DNA of 64,000 nucleotides from UBA2108 sp002713215 (GCA_937891015.1 CALAPY010000073.1:1-64000); one strand, 5' to 3'; counted from the stretch's first letter, positions 31,748 through 41,363 are shown. A program made the numbers and translations. Notes: generated from the sequence alone by a model not told the origin.

Positions 31748-34309
31748 CTATTCGCCCAATTTAATAAACCGTTCCATTTGTGGTGAGTCACCATCAGAAT
31801 AGAGTATAAACAGGTAATTACCTGGTTTAAGCCCCCTTGTATTTATGGGAGCGGAGTTATAGATACCACTTAATACCAATTCTCCGCGTATAGAATAAAC
31901 TCTATAGGTTGTATTTTCATTATCCACACCTGAAATCATGATTTGATGATTGCAAGGATTTGGGAATAGGAAAAGACTATTTTTTTCTGCATGGTGTTCG
32001 ACCACATCTGTAGTGTCTTTCGGTTTTTCTTTTAATTCATAATCCCAAATTCCTCTTCCGTAGGTTACAAATCGAGCCAGGCGTTTACGAGGTAAATATT
32101 CGACATCCCAATACACCTGATCGGGATTAGAACCATCGGAAAGTGAGAACCAACGATTATCTGTCTTGGTATAAGCAAACGGTCCAACTTCGGTAGCCGC
32201 AAATAAAATGCTGTCGTTTTCATTACCGGTTACTTTATAAACCAGGGTAGAAGGGAGGCTATCCGATATTGAGCGCCAATCTCGGCCTTTGTTCCAAGAG
32301 TAGTATACCGGTGCATTTACATATCCACTTCCTGATACGTATACATCATTTTCGTTCGATTTTGATGCATAAATACAGGAGCCATACATTTCTTCTGGCC
32401 CTGGACCAGCAAAGAAAGAAGATCGATTCCATTTATATCCGCGATCGAAAGAATAGTAAAAATTGCCCTTATTCGTAATGGCATACCAGGTGGTGTCATT
32501 AATAGGAGAAATGCCTAATGCAGAAAGGTATTCTTCTTTTTTCTGATCGATATTAAAATTGTGGGTTCGGGTAGCCCATTCAATTTTTCCTGCTTTAAAT
32601 TCAAGATCCACAATTATCGACTTCTTATCGGGATCTCCTTTTTTATAAGCACTAATAAAATAAGCTTTGTTGGGATGAACGGGATCAGCAATAATAGGTG
32701 GTAGCCAGTGTGAAACGATAAACGAATCAGTGAAATCCCAGGTTGCTGCAAAGCTGGTATCGGTTTTGGCGTTTGCAAAATATCCTATAAATTCAGGATT
32801 GCTCATCCAAATGGATTTACCACTGTCGCTGCTACTCAAATGACCAAAGTCTCCACTAACAATTTGATCAAAAGAAAGCGGTTTCTTAAGCGTATCGTCC
32901 GTGGTTCGCTGAAAACCCTGGTCTTGTGAGCCTGCATATATTAAATCCTCGTTCTGTTTGTTAGTTAATATGGAATAGTACTGGGCAGTTAAATGATCAG
33001 TTAAACTTATGTTTTTTACCGATTTAAGTTGATCGTAAGAAACGTACAATCCACCGTCGGTGCCTATTAAATGAAATTCAGATTTATCTTTCTTTTCGAA
33101 TCGCCCAATAAATGGAATGTCTGCGTGCAGGGAATCTTCCGGATTATCGTAATACGACGTCCAGTCATTAACCTTCTTCCATGTACTTCCACCGTTTCGG
33201 GTAGTAAACAATTCAATGCCACCAAACAGAACGGTTGCGGTGTCCGTCAAACTATAGGACATGCTGTTACTCGTAAATGCTTTTTCCTTAAGTATTCCGC
33301 GATGGGTCCAATTGTTCGCTTTTCCATCACTTGAATAAATAAATTCCCGAACATTAGCATAGAGTTTAAGGCTATCTCCAACACGACATCCGGTAAGCAT
33401 AACTTCGCCCCATAGTAACGGATTGGCCGGTTTGGTGTAATTAAACAGGCCTGTTTTACCACTAATTTCCGCAATGGAATCCCTAAAATAAAAGAAGGCA
33501 ACCGAGTCATCATTGGCAATGGAGTGAAGGTCTAAGTTTTCAAAGGGTCCATAAAATACCGGATTAAACTTTTTAATAGAAGTAAACGAAGTAGCACCGT
33601 TATTAGAATAATACAGGTTGTAGATTTCTTTTTGCGCGTCGGAATCCCATTCTTTGCCAAACACCAATAGCGAACTATCGGCACAAGTCACCATTTTTCG
33701 AATGGTACCACTTGCATTAAGGTTTGGAAGCCCGGTAGCCTCGGTCCATGTTTTGGAGCTGTCGTCGCTGTAGAATACCCGGCCATAAGAAGATGCTACA
33801 ACCAATCTCTTTTTTCCATTCGTTACAAATTCGCTTAATGCAATTATGCCATCTATCCGGAAATGATCGTTGGTCGCTTTCCATTGAATAGAGTCCAGGT
33901 CTGTAGACCATATTATGCCCCCTGCAGAGGCTACTTTCATGGTATTTAATTCCTTGTCATAAATGGCGTAGACAATTCTTCCTGCTTGATTTTTGGCACC
34001 TTTTTCAATCCAATCGCCTTTGGGTTTTCCACTGTCCGAACGTTCGCCGGTGCTTTGGTAATTGAGGCGATAGTTTAAATCCATTTGCCTCCAGTTGATC
34101 CCATTATTGGTAATGTGAATGGACTCGTACCATCCTGTTTTTTTGGCTAATTCATCGCCTTCGTGCTCCGAATTTTTAGTAGAATACCCTGGAGAAGTGG
34201 GTTGGGGCTTTATTTCTTCTGGTACTAACCTGGCTTGATTATCGGCGAGAAAAAAATAGCTCAACAACAAGATACAGAAACCCGAAAGGAGAATATAAAG
34301 TTGTTTCAT
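31748..34309 (-). CDS. Asp-box/VPS10-like secreted protein with type A T9SS sorting domain
   Basis: An 853-residue extracellular protein. A signal-anchor-like start (LYILLSGFCILLLSYFFLA) is followed by a beta-propeller made of BNR/Asp-box repeats, each S-x-[DN]-x-G-x-x-W; examples are YSDDSSKTW, TTRNGGSTW, SFDRGYKW and SWNKGRDW. The C-terminus is a type A T9SS domain: LFPNPCNHQIMISG, VYSIRGELVLSG, and LKPGNYLFILYSDG. The protein is thus predicted to be exported through the type IX system and bound to or released from the surface. Sialidase catalytic residues are not recognisable, so a binding or structural role is more likely. Confidence 0.85.
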   Translation of the reverse strand: MKQLYILLSGFCILLLSYFFLADNQARLVPEEIKPQPTSPGYSTKNSEHEGDELAKKTGWYESIHITNNGINWRQMDLNYRLNYQSTGERSDSGKPKGDWIEKGAKNQAGRIVYAIYDKELNTMKVASAGGIIWSTDLDSIQWKATNDHFRIDGIIALSEFVTNGKKRLVVASSYGRVFYSDDSSKTWTEATGLPNLNASGTIRKMVTCADSSLLVFGKEWDSDAQKEIYNLYYSNNGATSFTSIKKFNPVFYGPFENLDLHSIANDDSVAFFYFRDSIAEISGKTGLFNYTKPANPLLWGEVMLTGCRVGDSLKLYANVREFIYSSDGKANNWTHRGILKEKAFTSNSMSYSLTDTATVLFGGIELFTTRNGGSTWKKVNDWTSYYDNPEDSLHADIPFIGRFEKKDKSEFHLIGTDGGLYVSYDQLKSVKNISLTDHLTAQYYSILTNKQNEDLIYAGSQDQGFQRTTDDTLKKPLSFDQIVSGDFGHLSSSDSGKSIWMSNPEFIGYFANAKTDTSFAATWDFTDSFIVSHWLPPIIADPVHPNKAYFISAYKKGDPDKKSIIVDLEFKAGKIEWATRTHNFNIDQKKEEYLSALGISPINDTTWYAITNKGNFYYSFDRGYKWNRSSFFAGPGPEEMYGSCIYASKSNENDVYVSGSGYVNAPVYYSWNKGRDWRSISDSLPSTLVYKVTGNENDSILFAATEVGPFAYTKTDNRWFSLSDGSNPDQVYWDVEYLPRKRLARFVTYGRGIWDYELKEKPKDTTDVVEHHAEKNSLFLFPNPCNHQIMISGVDNENTTYRVYSIRGELVLSGIYNSAPINTRGLKPGNYLFILYSDGDSPQMERFIKLGE

Positions 34310-34393
34310 AGGTACCCGCTAATTTAGTTAAATGTGAGAAGCGTACCAGACTATTTACAAATTAAGAAAGCGAATTACCAAACAATGAATAGC

Positions 34394-35806
34394 CTAAACC
34401 AACTGAGCCTGATAATCGAACAATTCCAACTTGACAATGGAATCCGCTACCTTTTTGGGAACTAATTCTTCCCAACCGCTTTCTCCATTCTTAATCATTT
34501 CAAGAACCTGGTCTGAGAAAATGTGCATTTTGGAAATATCGGCATTCGTAATATCCTCAATCTTGTTGTTGTCTTTGAGGTAGCTTAAAAGACCACGCAA
34601 CTTGTCGTCAATTTCCATTTCATTGGTAGTAATTAACTCTTTGCCATCTTCCTTGAGCAAGGGGTAGACAAACATTTTTACATTATTACCAAAACCAACA
34701 CCAAAGGCCTCGAAAATCCCGCCTTTTAAATTGTCGTAATATTTAGTGTCGAAAATGGTTTGAAGGTTAGAGATTCCAAGAATGATACCCACTTTACTCT
34801 TCTTCGTAAATGTGGAAATGTACTTTATGACCTTATAATATTTTACGTAATTACTGATCATTACCGTATGTCCCAGGCTACACAAAATATCTACCCGGTC
34901 CAAAAAATCTTTGTCCCGAATGGTACCGTCAGAACTTAAATCTTTCAGGGTAAGTTCAAAAATTACCTTTAGGTTCTTTTCATTAACGTCTTTTTCTTTT
35001 TTGTACTGCTCCAGCCCCTTGTTAAGCATGTCTATGTTAACATGTGTAACCGGACGGAAACGGCCTCGAAGGAGTAAAGCATTTTTCTTGTACAATGCTT
35101 CAGAAGGTTGAAGTACATCACCTGTGGGGCCAAATAGTGCTGCTTCGGTCATTCCGTATTTTACCAAACGCAGGGCCATCAATCGATTGTCAACATGCTT
35201 AAAATCTGGTCCGGAAAGTCGGATCATATTGATTTCAATTTTGCTTCTAGATAGATTGTCTAAAAGAGACTTTAGTAAGGTTTTTGGATCGTGGCTGTAG
35301 AAATAACAGGCGTAAATAAAATTGACTCCTAAAATACCAAGCGAATTTTGTTGTTGCTTTTGGTCATTGTCGTTGAGGTTTACATGAATGATACAATCAT
35401 TAGGAGGTGTGTTCGGTTTAAGCTGAAAACGTAACCCCAGCCAACCATGGCCCTGATTGGTCTTTCTATAATTTAGTACTTCTACTGTATTGCTAAACGT
35501 AAAAAACCGTGAGGTATCTGATCTATGCGCAAGCTTTCTGGTTATTAGCTTGTATTCAAAATTGAGCATTTGAACCAACCTTGGCTCACACACATACCTT
35601 TCAGATTCACCATAGATGAAATCCGAAATTTTCATGTCATAAGCTGAAAGGCTAAATGCGATAGTTCCGCTGGCCCCACCAACCCGGTAAAAGTGGTTGG
35701 CTACTTCCTGTCCTGCGCCTATCTCTCCAAACGATCCATAAATGTCTCGGTGAAGATTTATTTTTAGCGCTTTTTCACGCGTGCTTGCTATTCGCTCTCC
35801 TGCCAT
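34394..35806 (-). CDS. Conserved Bacteroidota cytosolic protein of unknown function
   Basis: A 470-residue protein without signal peptide, membrane helix or TonB features. It belongs to a family I recognise across Flavobacteriia by its start (RIASTREKALKINLHRDIYGSF, EIGAGQEV-x-x-x-F-x-R-GGASGTIA) and by SGPDFKHVDNRLMALRLVKYGMTEAALFGP. From memory it has been automatically named TonB-dependent receptor in some genomes; nothing here supports that. The GASGTIA stretch and the middle alpha/beta pattern suggest a nucleotide- or sugar-processing enzyme, but this is speculation. Complete and monocistronic. Confidence 0.7.
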   Translation of the reverse strand: MAGERIASTREKALKINLHRDIYGSFGEIGAGQEVANHFYRVGGASGTIAFSLSAYDMKISDFIYGESERYVCEPRLVQMLNFEYKLITRKLAHRSDTSRFFTFSNTVEVLNYRKTNQGHGWLGLRFQLKPNTPPNDCIIHVNLNDNDQKQQQNSLGILGVNFIYACYFYSHDPKTLLKSLLDNLSRSKIEINMIRLSGPDFKHVDNRLMALRLVKYGMTEAALFGPTGDVLQPSEALYKKNALLLRGRFRPVTHVNIDMLNKGLEQYKKEKDVNEKNLKVIFELTLKDLSSDGTIRDKDFLDRVDILCSLGHTVMISNYVKYYKVIKYISTFTKKSKVGIILGISNLQTIFDTKYYDNLKGGIFEAFGVGFGNNVKMFVYPLLKEDGKELITTNEMEIDDKLRGLLSYLKDNNKIEDITNADISKMHIFSDQVLEMIKNGESGWEELVPKKVADSIVKLELFDYQAQLV

Positions 35807-35896
35807 TCCGGTTGTGGTAAATCTTATGCTTTTACAAAGTTCCGAATAATTTCTGTAGAATCAACGTATTAAAACTCAAATAAGTTTGTACAAATA

Positions 35897-36658
35897 TCAG
35901 TTTTTAACTAATTCTCTGCTTAAATCAGGCTTGAAGTCTTCACTCTGCTTTATTTCAACCATAATATCTTCAAGAATTTCTTCTGCCGGTTTATCATAAT
36001 CGATATCCATAGGTTCCTTAAAATGAACGGTAAGTTCAGTTCCCTTCATCTTCATTTTCATTCCCGATTTATTAAAAGCCTTTCTAAATCCATCCAGGTT
36101 AACAGGAACCACCACTGGCCTGGTTTGTTTAATGATATGTGCAGTTCCCTTTCTTCCTTTAGCGTAGGGTTTGGTGGTTCCCTGCGGAAAGGTGACCACC
36201 CATCCTTCTCCCAGCGCAGTAAAAATATTGGTAAGGTCTTTCATACTTACCTTCCGGTTTATTTCTTTCCCTTTTTCGCGCCAGGTTCTTTTAATCATCA
36301 CAGCCCCAGTTTTGGCCATAAGTTTTGGCAGCAGGCCTCCTTTCATGGTTTCAATTGCAGCCACGTAATAAAAGTTAAGCACCGGATTGAGGATATACCA
36401 GAGCGGCTTTAAATTGGACTGACCATTTCTTGCCGCTGAAATTGCAATGTAAAGCAAGAAAACATCCATAAAATAGGTCTGATGGTTACTTACAAAGAGA
36501 ACATTGGTTTTGGGCAATTTGTGAAGCACCTCCCAACCGGTAACCTTAGTTGTATTTACTCTCAGAAAACGATAAAAAGCAACCGACCCAAAAAGCAAAA
36601 TGAGGATTCTTTTTATGATCAGTCGATTACCAAATGCATCTTTTTTGAACAGTGCCAT
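35897..36658 (-). CDS. plsC: 1-acyl-sn-glycerol-3-phosphate acyltransferase (PlsC family)
   Basis: Acylates lysophosphatidate or a similar acceptor at the inner membrane. The 253 residues show the acyltransferase motifs: block I NHQTYFMD (NHx4D), block III FPQGTTKP (in place of the usual FPEGTR, with Gln for Glu), and the block IV region RPVVVPVNL. An N-terminal hydrophobic stretch (IKRILILLFGSVAFYRFL) would anchor it. The Gln at the FPEG glutamate is atypical and may alter acceptor use. The gene has no close partner; divergent from the 154-residue protein. Confidence 0.82.
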   Translation of the reverse strand: MALFKKDAFGNRLIIKRILILLFGSVAFYRFLRVNTTKVTGWEVLHKLPKTNVLFVSNHQTYFMDVFLLYIAISAARNGQSNLKPLWYILNPVLNFYYVAAIETMKGGLLPKLMAKTGAVMIKRTWREKGKEINRKVSMKDLTNIFTALGEGWVVTFPQGTTKPYAKGRKGTAHIIKQTRPVVVPVNLDGFRKAFNKSGMKMKMKGTELTVHFKEPMDIDYDKPAEEILEDIMVEIKQSEDFKPDLSRELVKN

Positions 36659-36700
36659 TTTTGTTTATTCGCTGAATAATAACAATTTATGCAAATTTCC

Positions 36701-36730
36701 TTGTTAGATTTCGCAATGTTAATAAATTTG
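36701..36730 (+). promoter_or_regulatory. Promoter with consensus Bacteroidota spacing
   Basis: TTG (36701-36703), 19 nt, TAAATTTG (36723-36730): an exact match to TTG-N19-TAnnTTTG. It is 48 nt upstream of the ATG at 36779, the best promoter in the window. Confidence 0.65.
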
Positions 36731-36778
36731 TAGGCTTTTGCGCTAAGAAATAACTAAGATTTAAGAAACAGGAAAAAC

Positions 36779-37243
36779 ATGCTTCAAATTCTTACACGAT
36801 TTAAAGAAAAATATAAACCGTTGTTAAAGAAGGGGTTGGTGATTGAAGGTATGGTAGTTATTGATCATGCTCGAAGAAAGAATGCCATCTCGGTAAGCAA
36901 GCCTTTTATTTTTGATAATAGAAATATCCCCAAATCATTTGATGGTATTCAGGTGAAGAAAAGAATTACAGGGGAGATGCCTGTTGAGTTTCAAATTGAC
37001 AGATCTCAACCCGATTGGCACAAAAGAGAATACATATGGGCTCCTGAAAGATTTGAGCAATTTGTAGACCGTGCAATTGTTGAAATCCGAGAAAAACTGG
37101 GCGAAGCTGACCTGAATAGGGAAGAAGCGCTTGACGCCATTTGCTTTGGCGATTTCGAAGAACACAGCAGAAAGGTTAAGCGATTGATTCGAGAAGGTAA
37201 GGTTCCGTCGTACAATAAAGCCAACAACCTGGCCACTGCCTAA
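36779..37243 (+). CDS. Conserved hypothetical protein
   Basis: A 154-residue soluble protein, with no signal peptide or membrane segment, that I do not recognise. It is rich in charged residues. A first half with short strands (VIEGMVVIDHARRKNAISVSKP) is followed by a helical C-terminus (DRAIVEIREKLGEADLNREEALDAICFGDFEEHSRKVKRLIREG). A strong promoter precedes it, so it is a genuine gene. Nothing in the context suggests a function. Confidence 0.6.
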   Translation: MLQILTRFKEKYKPLLKKGLVIEGMVVIDHARRKNAISVSKPFIFDNRNIPKSFDGIQVKKRITGEMPVEFQIDRSQPDWHKREYIWAPERFEQFVDRAIVEIREKLGEADLNREEALDAICFGDFEEHSRKVKRLIREGKVPSYNKANNLATA

Positions 37244-37382
37244 ATCGAAAATTACCCTTTAGTTTTATCGAATTATTGTTGCTAAGTGGCACTGTAATAT
37301 TACTTGAGTCTTGTACAGGTTATGGATGTTTGATCTTGGATAACTTAAAATCTAAAATCCAATATCGATCCATTTATACTAT

Positions 37383-38399
37383 CTAGTACTCGTCTAGGGC
37401 CTTTTTTAAATTCTCCTTGATGGTTTGTTTTAATTCGGGTGGATGCAGAACCACTACACTTGAACCAAACGACTGAATCTGCATAATTAACTCGGGTGAA
37501 ACAATAAGTTTTAATTCTACGATGGTACTTTCTCCTTCCTCTTTTACTACCTGAGAATTGTGCAATGGTTGACTTTTAATATAATGCGACTGCTGCGCGT
37601 TGAATTTTAGATGGATCAATTCCGGCTGACTATTGTTGCTGGTAATTCCAATAGAATACTTAAAATATCGGTCTGAATTAAAATCAGAATCCACCTTAAA
37701 CATTGAATTCAGTGTTTCAATTGATCCAATGCGATCGAGTCCAAAAGTTTTAATTCTTCTGTCGGCGGTATCGGCTCCAATTACGTACCACCGTTGTCGG
37801 TATTCTTTAAGCAGGTACGGTTGAATAGTTCGCTTCTTTTCTTCTCCCTGAAAGCTTTTATAAGCTATTTTAATTTCTACCCGATCTTTTATGGCATTGA
37901 GCAATTGACTCAAATAATGTGAGCCGTTTGCACGGGGAGCATCCTCAAACTGTACAAAGCGCTCAATGTCTTCGTCCTGTATATTTCCGGAAATCGAAAT
38001 TCTACCAATGAGCTTGTCAATTGCTGAACCAAATTGTTTGAACAGATCAATATTCTGAAATTGAGAAAGGGTGATTGCGGCAAACTTAATGGCCTCAATG
38101 TCTTCATCATTCAAGGGCATACTATCAATGGAATAATCGGGGTCCTTGTAGTAGTACCCCTTAAATTCCTTGGAGAAGGCAATGGGGGCGTAGTAACCCA
38201 GGCCAGCTTCCGTGCGCATGGCTTTCATGTCTTTCTCTATGGTTGATTCCGAAACCCGCTCGTGGCTACTGTTAAAAAGAGCTTCCTCACAAGCTAACCG
38301 AATGTCCTCCTTGCTTGGGTATTTTCTGTATTTATTACCAATTACTTTATCAATTATTCGATAACGGAGAAGTGCGTACTTGTTTACTGGCATGTTCAA
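37383..38399 (-). CDS. WYL-domain transcriptional regulator (YafY/DeoR-like)
   Basis: A 338-residue cytosolic regulator. The N-terminal part is a winged helix-turn-helix (ALLRYRIIDKVIGNKYRKYPSKEDIRLACEEAL, then SHERVSESTIEKDMKAMR). A central linker leads to the WYL domain with YLLKEYRQRWYVIGAD, the W-Y-[VL] core, and a C-terminal WCX extension. WYL domains bind ligands, often nucleic-acid or nucleotide related, and several regulate phage-defence or DNA-damage genes. No defence genes are adjacent. A -7 element TACCTTTG lies on this strand at 38412-38419, 12 nt upstream of the ATG. Divergent from the response regulator. Confidence 0.88.
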   Translation of the reverse strand: MNMPVNKYALLRYRIIDKVIGNKYRKYPSKEDIRLACEEALFNSSHERVSESTIEKDMKAMRTEAGLGYYAPIAFSKEFKGYYYKDPDYSIDSMPLNDEDIEAIKFAAITLSQFQNIDLFKQFGSAIDKLIGRISISGNIQDEDIERFVQFEDAPRANGSHYLSQLLNAIKDRVEIKIAYKSFQGEEKKRTIQPYLLKEYRQRWYVIGADTADRRIKTFGLDRIGSIETLNSMFKVDSDFNSDRYFKYSIGITSNNSQPELIHLKFNAQQSHYIKSQPLHNSQVVKEEGESTIVELKLIVSPELIMQIQSFGSSVVVLHPPELKQTIKENLKKALDEY

Positions 38400-38411
38400 C
38401 TATTAATTCCT

Positions 38412-38419
38412 CAAAGGTA
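38412..38419 (-). promoter_or_regulatory. -7 element of the WYL regulator gene
   Basis: TACCTTTG on the minus strand fits TAnnTTTG; the predicted leader is only about 8 nt. Confidence 0.4.
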
Positions 38420-38481
38420 AATGAGCAATCATTTGCATTGAAAAAAAACAAATTAAGATGCTCACTTTTTTATTGAGGCCT

Positions 38482-38489
38482 TACTTTTG
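38482..38489 (+). promoter_or_regulatory. -7 element of the response regulator gene
   Basis: TACTTTTG fits TAnnTTTG and predicts transcription start near 38494. This rules out the in-frame ATG at 38458 and supports 38518. Confidence 0.5.
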
Positions 38490-38517
38490 TCGGCGCTGTA
38501 AAACATCCGATTCCAAT

Positions 38518-39189
38518 ATGGACAAAAATGTAATCGGAGCAAAAGCAATTTATTTGATGGAGGTATTGGTAGCTGATGGTAATTTATTGACCCGGGAGGG
38601 GATTAAGAGCATTATTGCCAAACACTATCCCGATTTTTCTATTGTTTCAGCCGGTGACGTTGATGAAATGATCGAAAAACTGGCCTATCATCAAATTAAG
38701 CTGGTGATTTTCGACCCGGACAGTTTAGACCTTAACTCAAATAGAGAGTTTAAGCAGCTGAAAAAACTCCATGCAGAAGGAAATTTCCTGGCCATTTCGG
38801 AAAATCTAAATCAGGATTTTGTTATGTCCATCGTTAAACAAGGTGTTCCCTCATTTGTAACCAAGGAATGTTCAGAAGAGGAAATTGTGGAAGCAGTTGA
38901 TGCCACCCTCGATGGAAATAAATTCTTTTGCAACAAGGTACTCGATCAGGTTATTGAACGAAATACACCGGAAGAATATTCATGCGATCCAACCATGCTT
39001 ACCAACCGGGAAATTGAAATAATTACATTAATATGTAGCGGTTTAAAAACCAAACAAATTGCAGAGCAACTTATTTTAAGTGTGCATACCATTAACACGC
39101 ACAGAAAAAACATTTTGGCTAAACTAAACCTAAGCTCGCCTGCAGAATTGGTGAAGTATGCTTATGCAACTTCTCTGGTAAAAGCTTAA
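38518..39189 (+). CDS. NarL/LuxR-type response regulator
   Basis: A two-component output protein of about 223 residues. The receiver domain begins MEVLVADGNLLTREGI; the phosphoacceptor Asp is probably in VIFDPDSLDL and the conserved Lys in SFVTKECSEEE. The usual acidic pair (DD) near the start is reduced to a single Asp (ADG), which may weaken metal binding and phosphorylation. The C-terminal LuxR helix-turn-helix is standard: LTNREIEIITLICSGLKTKQIAEQL, VHTINTHRKNILAKLNLSS. No histidine kinase is adjacent. The -7 element sets the start; the ATG at 38557 immediately before the receiver remains possible. Confidence 0.9.
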   Translation: MDKNVIGAKAIYLMEVLVADGNLLTREGIKSIIAKHYPDFSIVSAGDVDEMIEKLAYHQIKLVIFDPDSLDLNSNREFKQLKKLHAEGNFLAISENLNQDFVMSIVKQGVPSFVTKECSEEEIVEAVDATLDGNKFFCNKVLDQVIERNTPEEYSCDPTMLTNREIEIITLICSGLKTKQIAEQLILSVHTINTHRKNILAKLNLSSPAELVKYAYATSLVKA

Positions 39190-39192
39190 CCC

Positions 39193-39744
39193 TTATTCGA
39201 TCACAGGGTCGGGAACTCCCTCCACATCAGCATAGATGTATAAGTTCTGAACACGAGGCTCAACGTTCGATGTAATAGCAACTGTTTTGGTTTGAGCGCC
39301 AATTTGAGAACCTGGTGAGTATTTTACTTTAATTTCTCCTGAAGCTCCAGGTGGAATAGGTTCTTTAGGATATTCTGGAACAGTACAACCACATGATCCC
39401 TGTGCATTTTCTATAAGCAATGGTTCAGCACCGGTATTGGTAAATTTAAACACATGCACATTCTCGGTGTGTTGTTTTATAGTCCCAAAATCGTGTTTGT
39501 CGCCACTATCCCATGACAAAGTCGTGCCAGGGAAAGAAGATACGCTTCCCTGTTTTTCTTCAGGGTTTATCTTAAGGGCCAAATCATCTTCAGGAAAAGG
39601 AGTGCTGGGTTCGGCAACCTGGGCAGTTGCTCCCTTTAATGATCTTCTCGATTTACTTTTTTTGAAAAATGTTCCGTAGGTAAGGCAAACGGCAATAACC
39701 GCTAATAATCCAATCTTTAAATAGTCTCTAATTTCAGAATTCAT
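39193..39744 (-). CDS. DUF1573 domain membrane-anchored protein
   Basis: A 183-residue protein with one N-terminal membrane helix (IGLLAVIAVCLTYGTFF) and an exported DUF1573 Ig-like domain: HDFGTIKQHTENVHVFKFTNTGAEPLLIENAQGSCGCTVPEYP, then PPGASGEIKVKYSP. The GSCGC motif is characteristic. The function of DUF1573 is not established; it is common in Bacteroidota. The gene starts 2 nt after the CtpA stop on the same strand, so it is very likely cotranscribed with the protease and could be its substrate or partner. Confidence 0.88.
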   Translation of the reverse strand: MNSEIRDYLKIGLLAVIAVCLTYGTFFKKSKSRRSLKGATAQVAEPSTPFPEDDLALKINPEEKQGSVSSFPGTTLSWDSGDKHDFGTIKQHTENVHVFKFTNTGAEPLLIENAQGSCGCTVPEYPKEPIPPGASGEIKVKYSPGSQIGAQTKTVAITSNVEPRVQNLYIYADVEGVPDPVIE

Positions 39745-39746
39745 AG

Positions 39747-41342
39747 TTATTTGTATTGTATTGCAAGTTTATTAAAAGTGCCGCTATTTATTACTTCAAC
39801 TGCTTTTAAAACTGTTGGGTCAATATCATTGAGGGTTTGAACATAAGCACCGCTGTTGTATAACCCTCTGGCAACGTAGGCTTTAAGTAAATTGGTAATC
39901 TGACGTTTCGATTTTTCCAGGTCCTCATCGTTTCGTTCTACTTTTTCTTTTTCTCCAAAAGCAAGGAAATCTTCCAGCATTTCTGACGTAACCTCATACC
40001 TCTTATTAAATGCATACTTATCCGGATATAAGGTTAATAGCATCTTTCTTTCCTTATCCAAGTATGAAAGACTATACATATTGAAAATTCCTTTTCGCAA
40101 CAAATTCAGGTAATAACTTGATCTTTCAGAAGTATCCAGGGGAACAAAAATATCAGGCATAATTCCACCGCCACCATACACGGTCCTTTTGTTCACCCGG
40201 GTTTCGTATTTAAGCGAATCGGGAAAATCAATGCTATCTGCATTGGTTAATTCACCATGAGTAAATCTTTTGTTCAGGTCCGAATAGTACGATTTGGTTC
40301 CCTCACCATAAGGGCGTTGAATACTTCTTCCGCTTGGCGTGTAATAACGACTAATGGTTAACCGAACCTCCGATCCATCGGGCAGGGGAAAGGGCTTTTG
40401 AACCAATCCTTTTCCAAAAGATCTGCGGCCTATAATAATTCCTCTGTCCCAATCCTGAACGGCACCTGAAACAATTTCACTTGCCGAAGCTGAACCTTCA
40501 TCTATCAATACAATCAATTTTCCTTTTTCAAAATCTCCCCTGGAAGAAGCCTTGGTATCCGATCTTGGGAAAGAACGGCCCTGGGTGTATACAACCAATT
40601 TATCGTTTTCTAAAAATTGATCGGCCAGGTCAATAGCCGTTTGCAGGTATCCACCGGAATTCCCCCGTAGGTCCAGGATCAGGTTTTCCAACCCTTCTTT
40701 TTTTAGCGTTTTAAGCTGAGCGTTGAATTCTTCAACCGTATTTCTTGCAAATCGATTTACTCGAACATATCCGGTTTTATTGTCGATCATGTAGCCTTCA
40801 TCAACGCTGTAAATTGGAATTTTGTCACGCTTAATGTCAAAGTCCAGAATTTCCGAAACTCCGTTTCGCTTTATTCCAACCAACACATTACTTCCTTTTG
40901 GGCCTCTTAAATTCTTGATCACATCGTTGTTGGTGAAACCTACACCTGCAACGGTATCGCCGTCAATGATAATGATCTTGTCACCGGCCATAATTCCCAG
41001 TTTTTCACTGGGGCCACCCGCGATTGGGCTAACCACCAGAATGGTATCCTTCATTATGTTGAATTGAATGCCCACTCCATCAAAATTACCAACAAGAGGT
41101 TCATTCATTTTCTGTTTGTCCTTGCTGGAAATGTATACAGAATGTGGATCAAGATCTTCCAGCATTTTTACAATGGCTGCATCAGCCAGTTGCATTTCGT
41201 TAACCGTGTCTACATATACCTGAGATATAATGTTCAACATGGTATTGAACTTATTCATCGCCTCCTGGGTTTTATGTTGAGCATGACCCACACCAGAAGA
41301 AATTAAGATTATTGCCAGAAGGGCAGTCTGTTTAAATTTCAT
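39747..41342 (-). CDS. S41 carboxyl-terminal processing protease (CtpA/Prc-like)
   Basis: A periplasmic serine protease that trims exported proteins from the C-terminus. The 531 residues begin with a signal peptide (MKFKQTALLAIILISSGVGHA). A PDZ domain follows (GIQFNIMKDTILVVSPIAGGPSEKLGIMAGD), and the S41 catalytic domain has the nucleophile in LIDEGSASASEIVSGAVQD and the Lys in RRSFGKGLVQ. It ends in a helical C-terminal domain. The start at 41342 is preferred because the -7 element TATATTTG (41364-41371, minus) sits between it and the upstream ATG at 41375. DUF1573 follows in the same operon. Confidence 0.93.
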   Translation of the reverse strand: MKFKQTALLAIILISSGVGHAQHKTQEAMNKFNTMLNIISQVYVDTVNEMQLADAAIVKMLEDLDPHSVYISSKDKQKMNEPLVGNFDGVGIQFNIMKDTILVVSPIAGGPSEKLGIMAGDKIIIIDGDTVAGVGFTNNDVIKNLRGPKGSNVLVGIKRNGVSEILDFDIKRDKIPIYSVDEGYMIDNKTGYVRVNRFARNTVEEFNAQLKTLKKEGLENLILDLRGNSGGYLQTAIDLADQFLENDKLVVYTQGRSFPRSDTKASSRGDFEKGKLIVLIDEGSASASEIVSGAVQDWDRGIIIGRRSFGKGLVQKPFPLPDGSEVRLTISRYYTPSGRSIQRPYGEGTKSYYSDLNKRFTHGELTNADSIDFPDSLKYETRVNKRTVYGGGGIMPDIFVPLDTSERSSYYLNLLRKGIFNMYSLSYLDKERKMLLTLYPDKYAFNKRYEVTSEMLEDFLAFGEKEKVERNDEDLEKSKRQITNLLKAYVARGLYNSGAYVQTLNDIDPTVLKAVEVINSGTFNKLAIQYK

Positions 41343-41363
41343 AGAAATGAATTTGAGGAAGAA

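Noticed and set aside
34394..35806. TonB-dependent receptor
   Set aside because: No signal peptide, plug or barrel pattern, and the protein is of the wrong size and composition.
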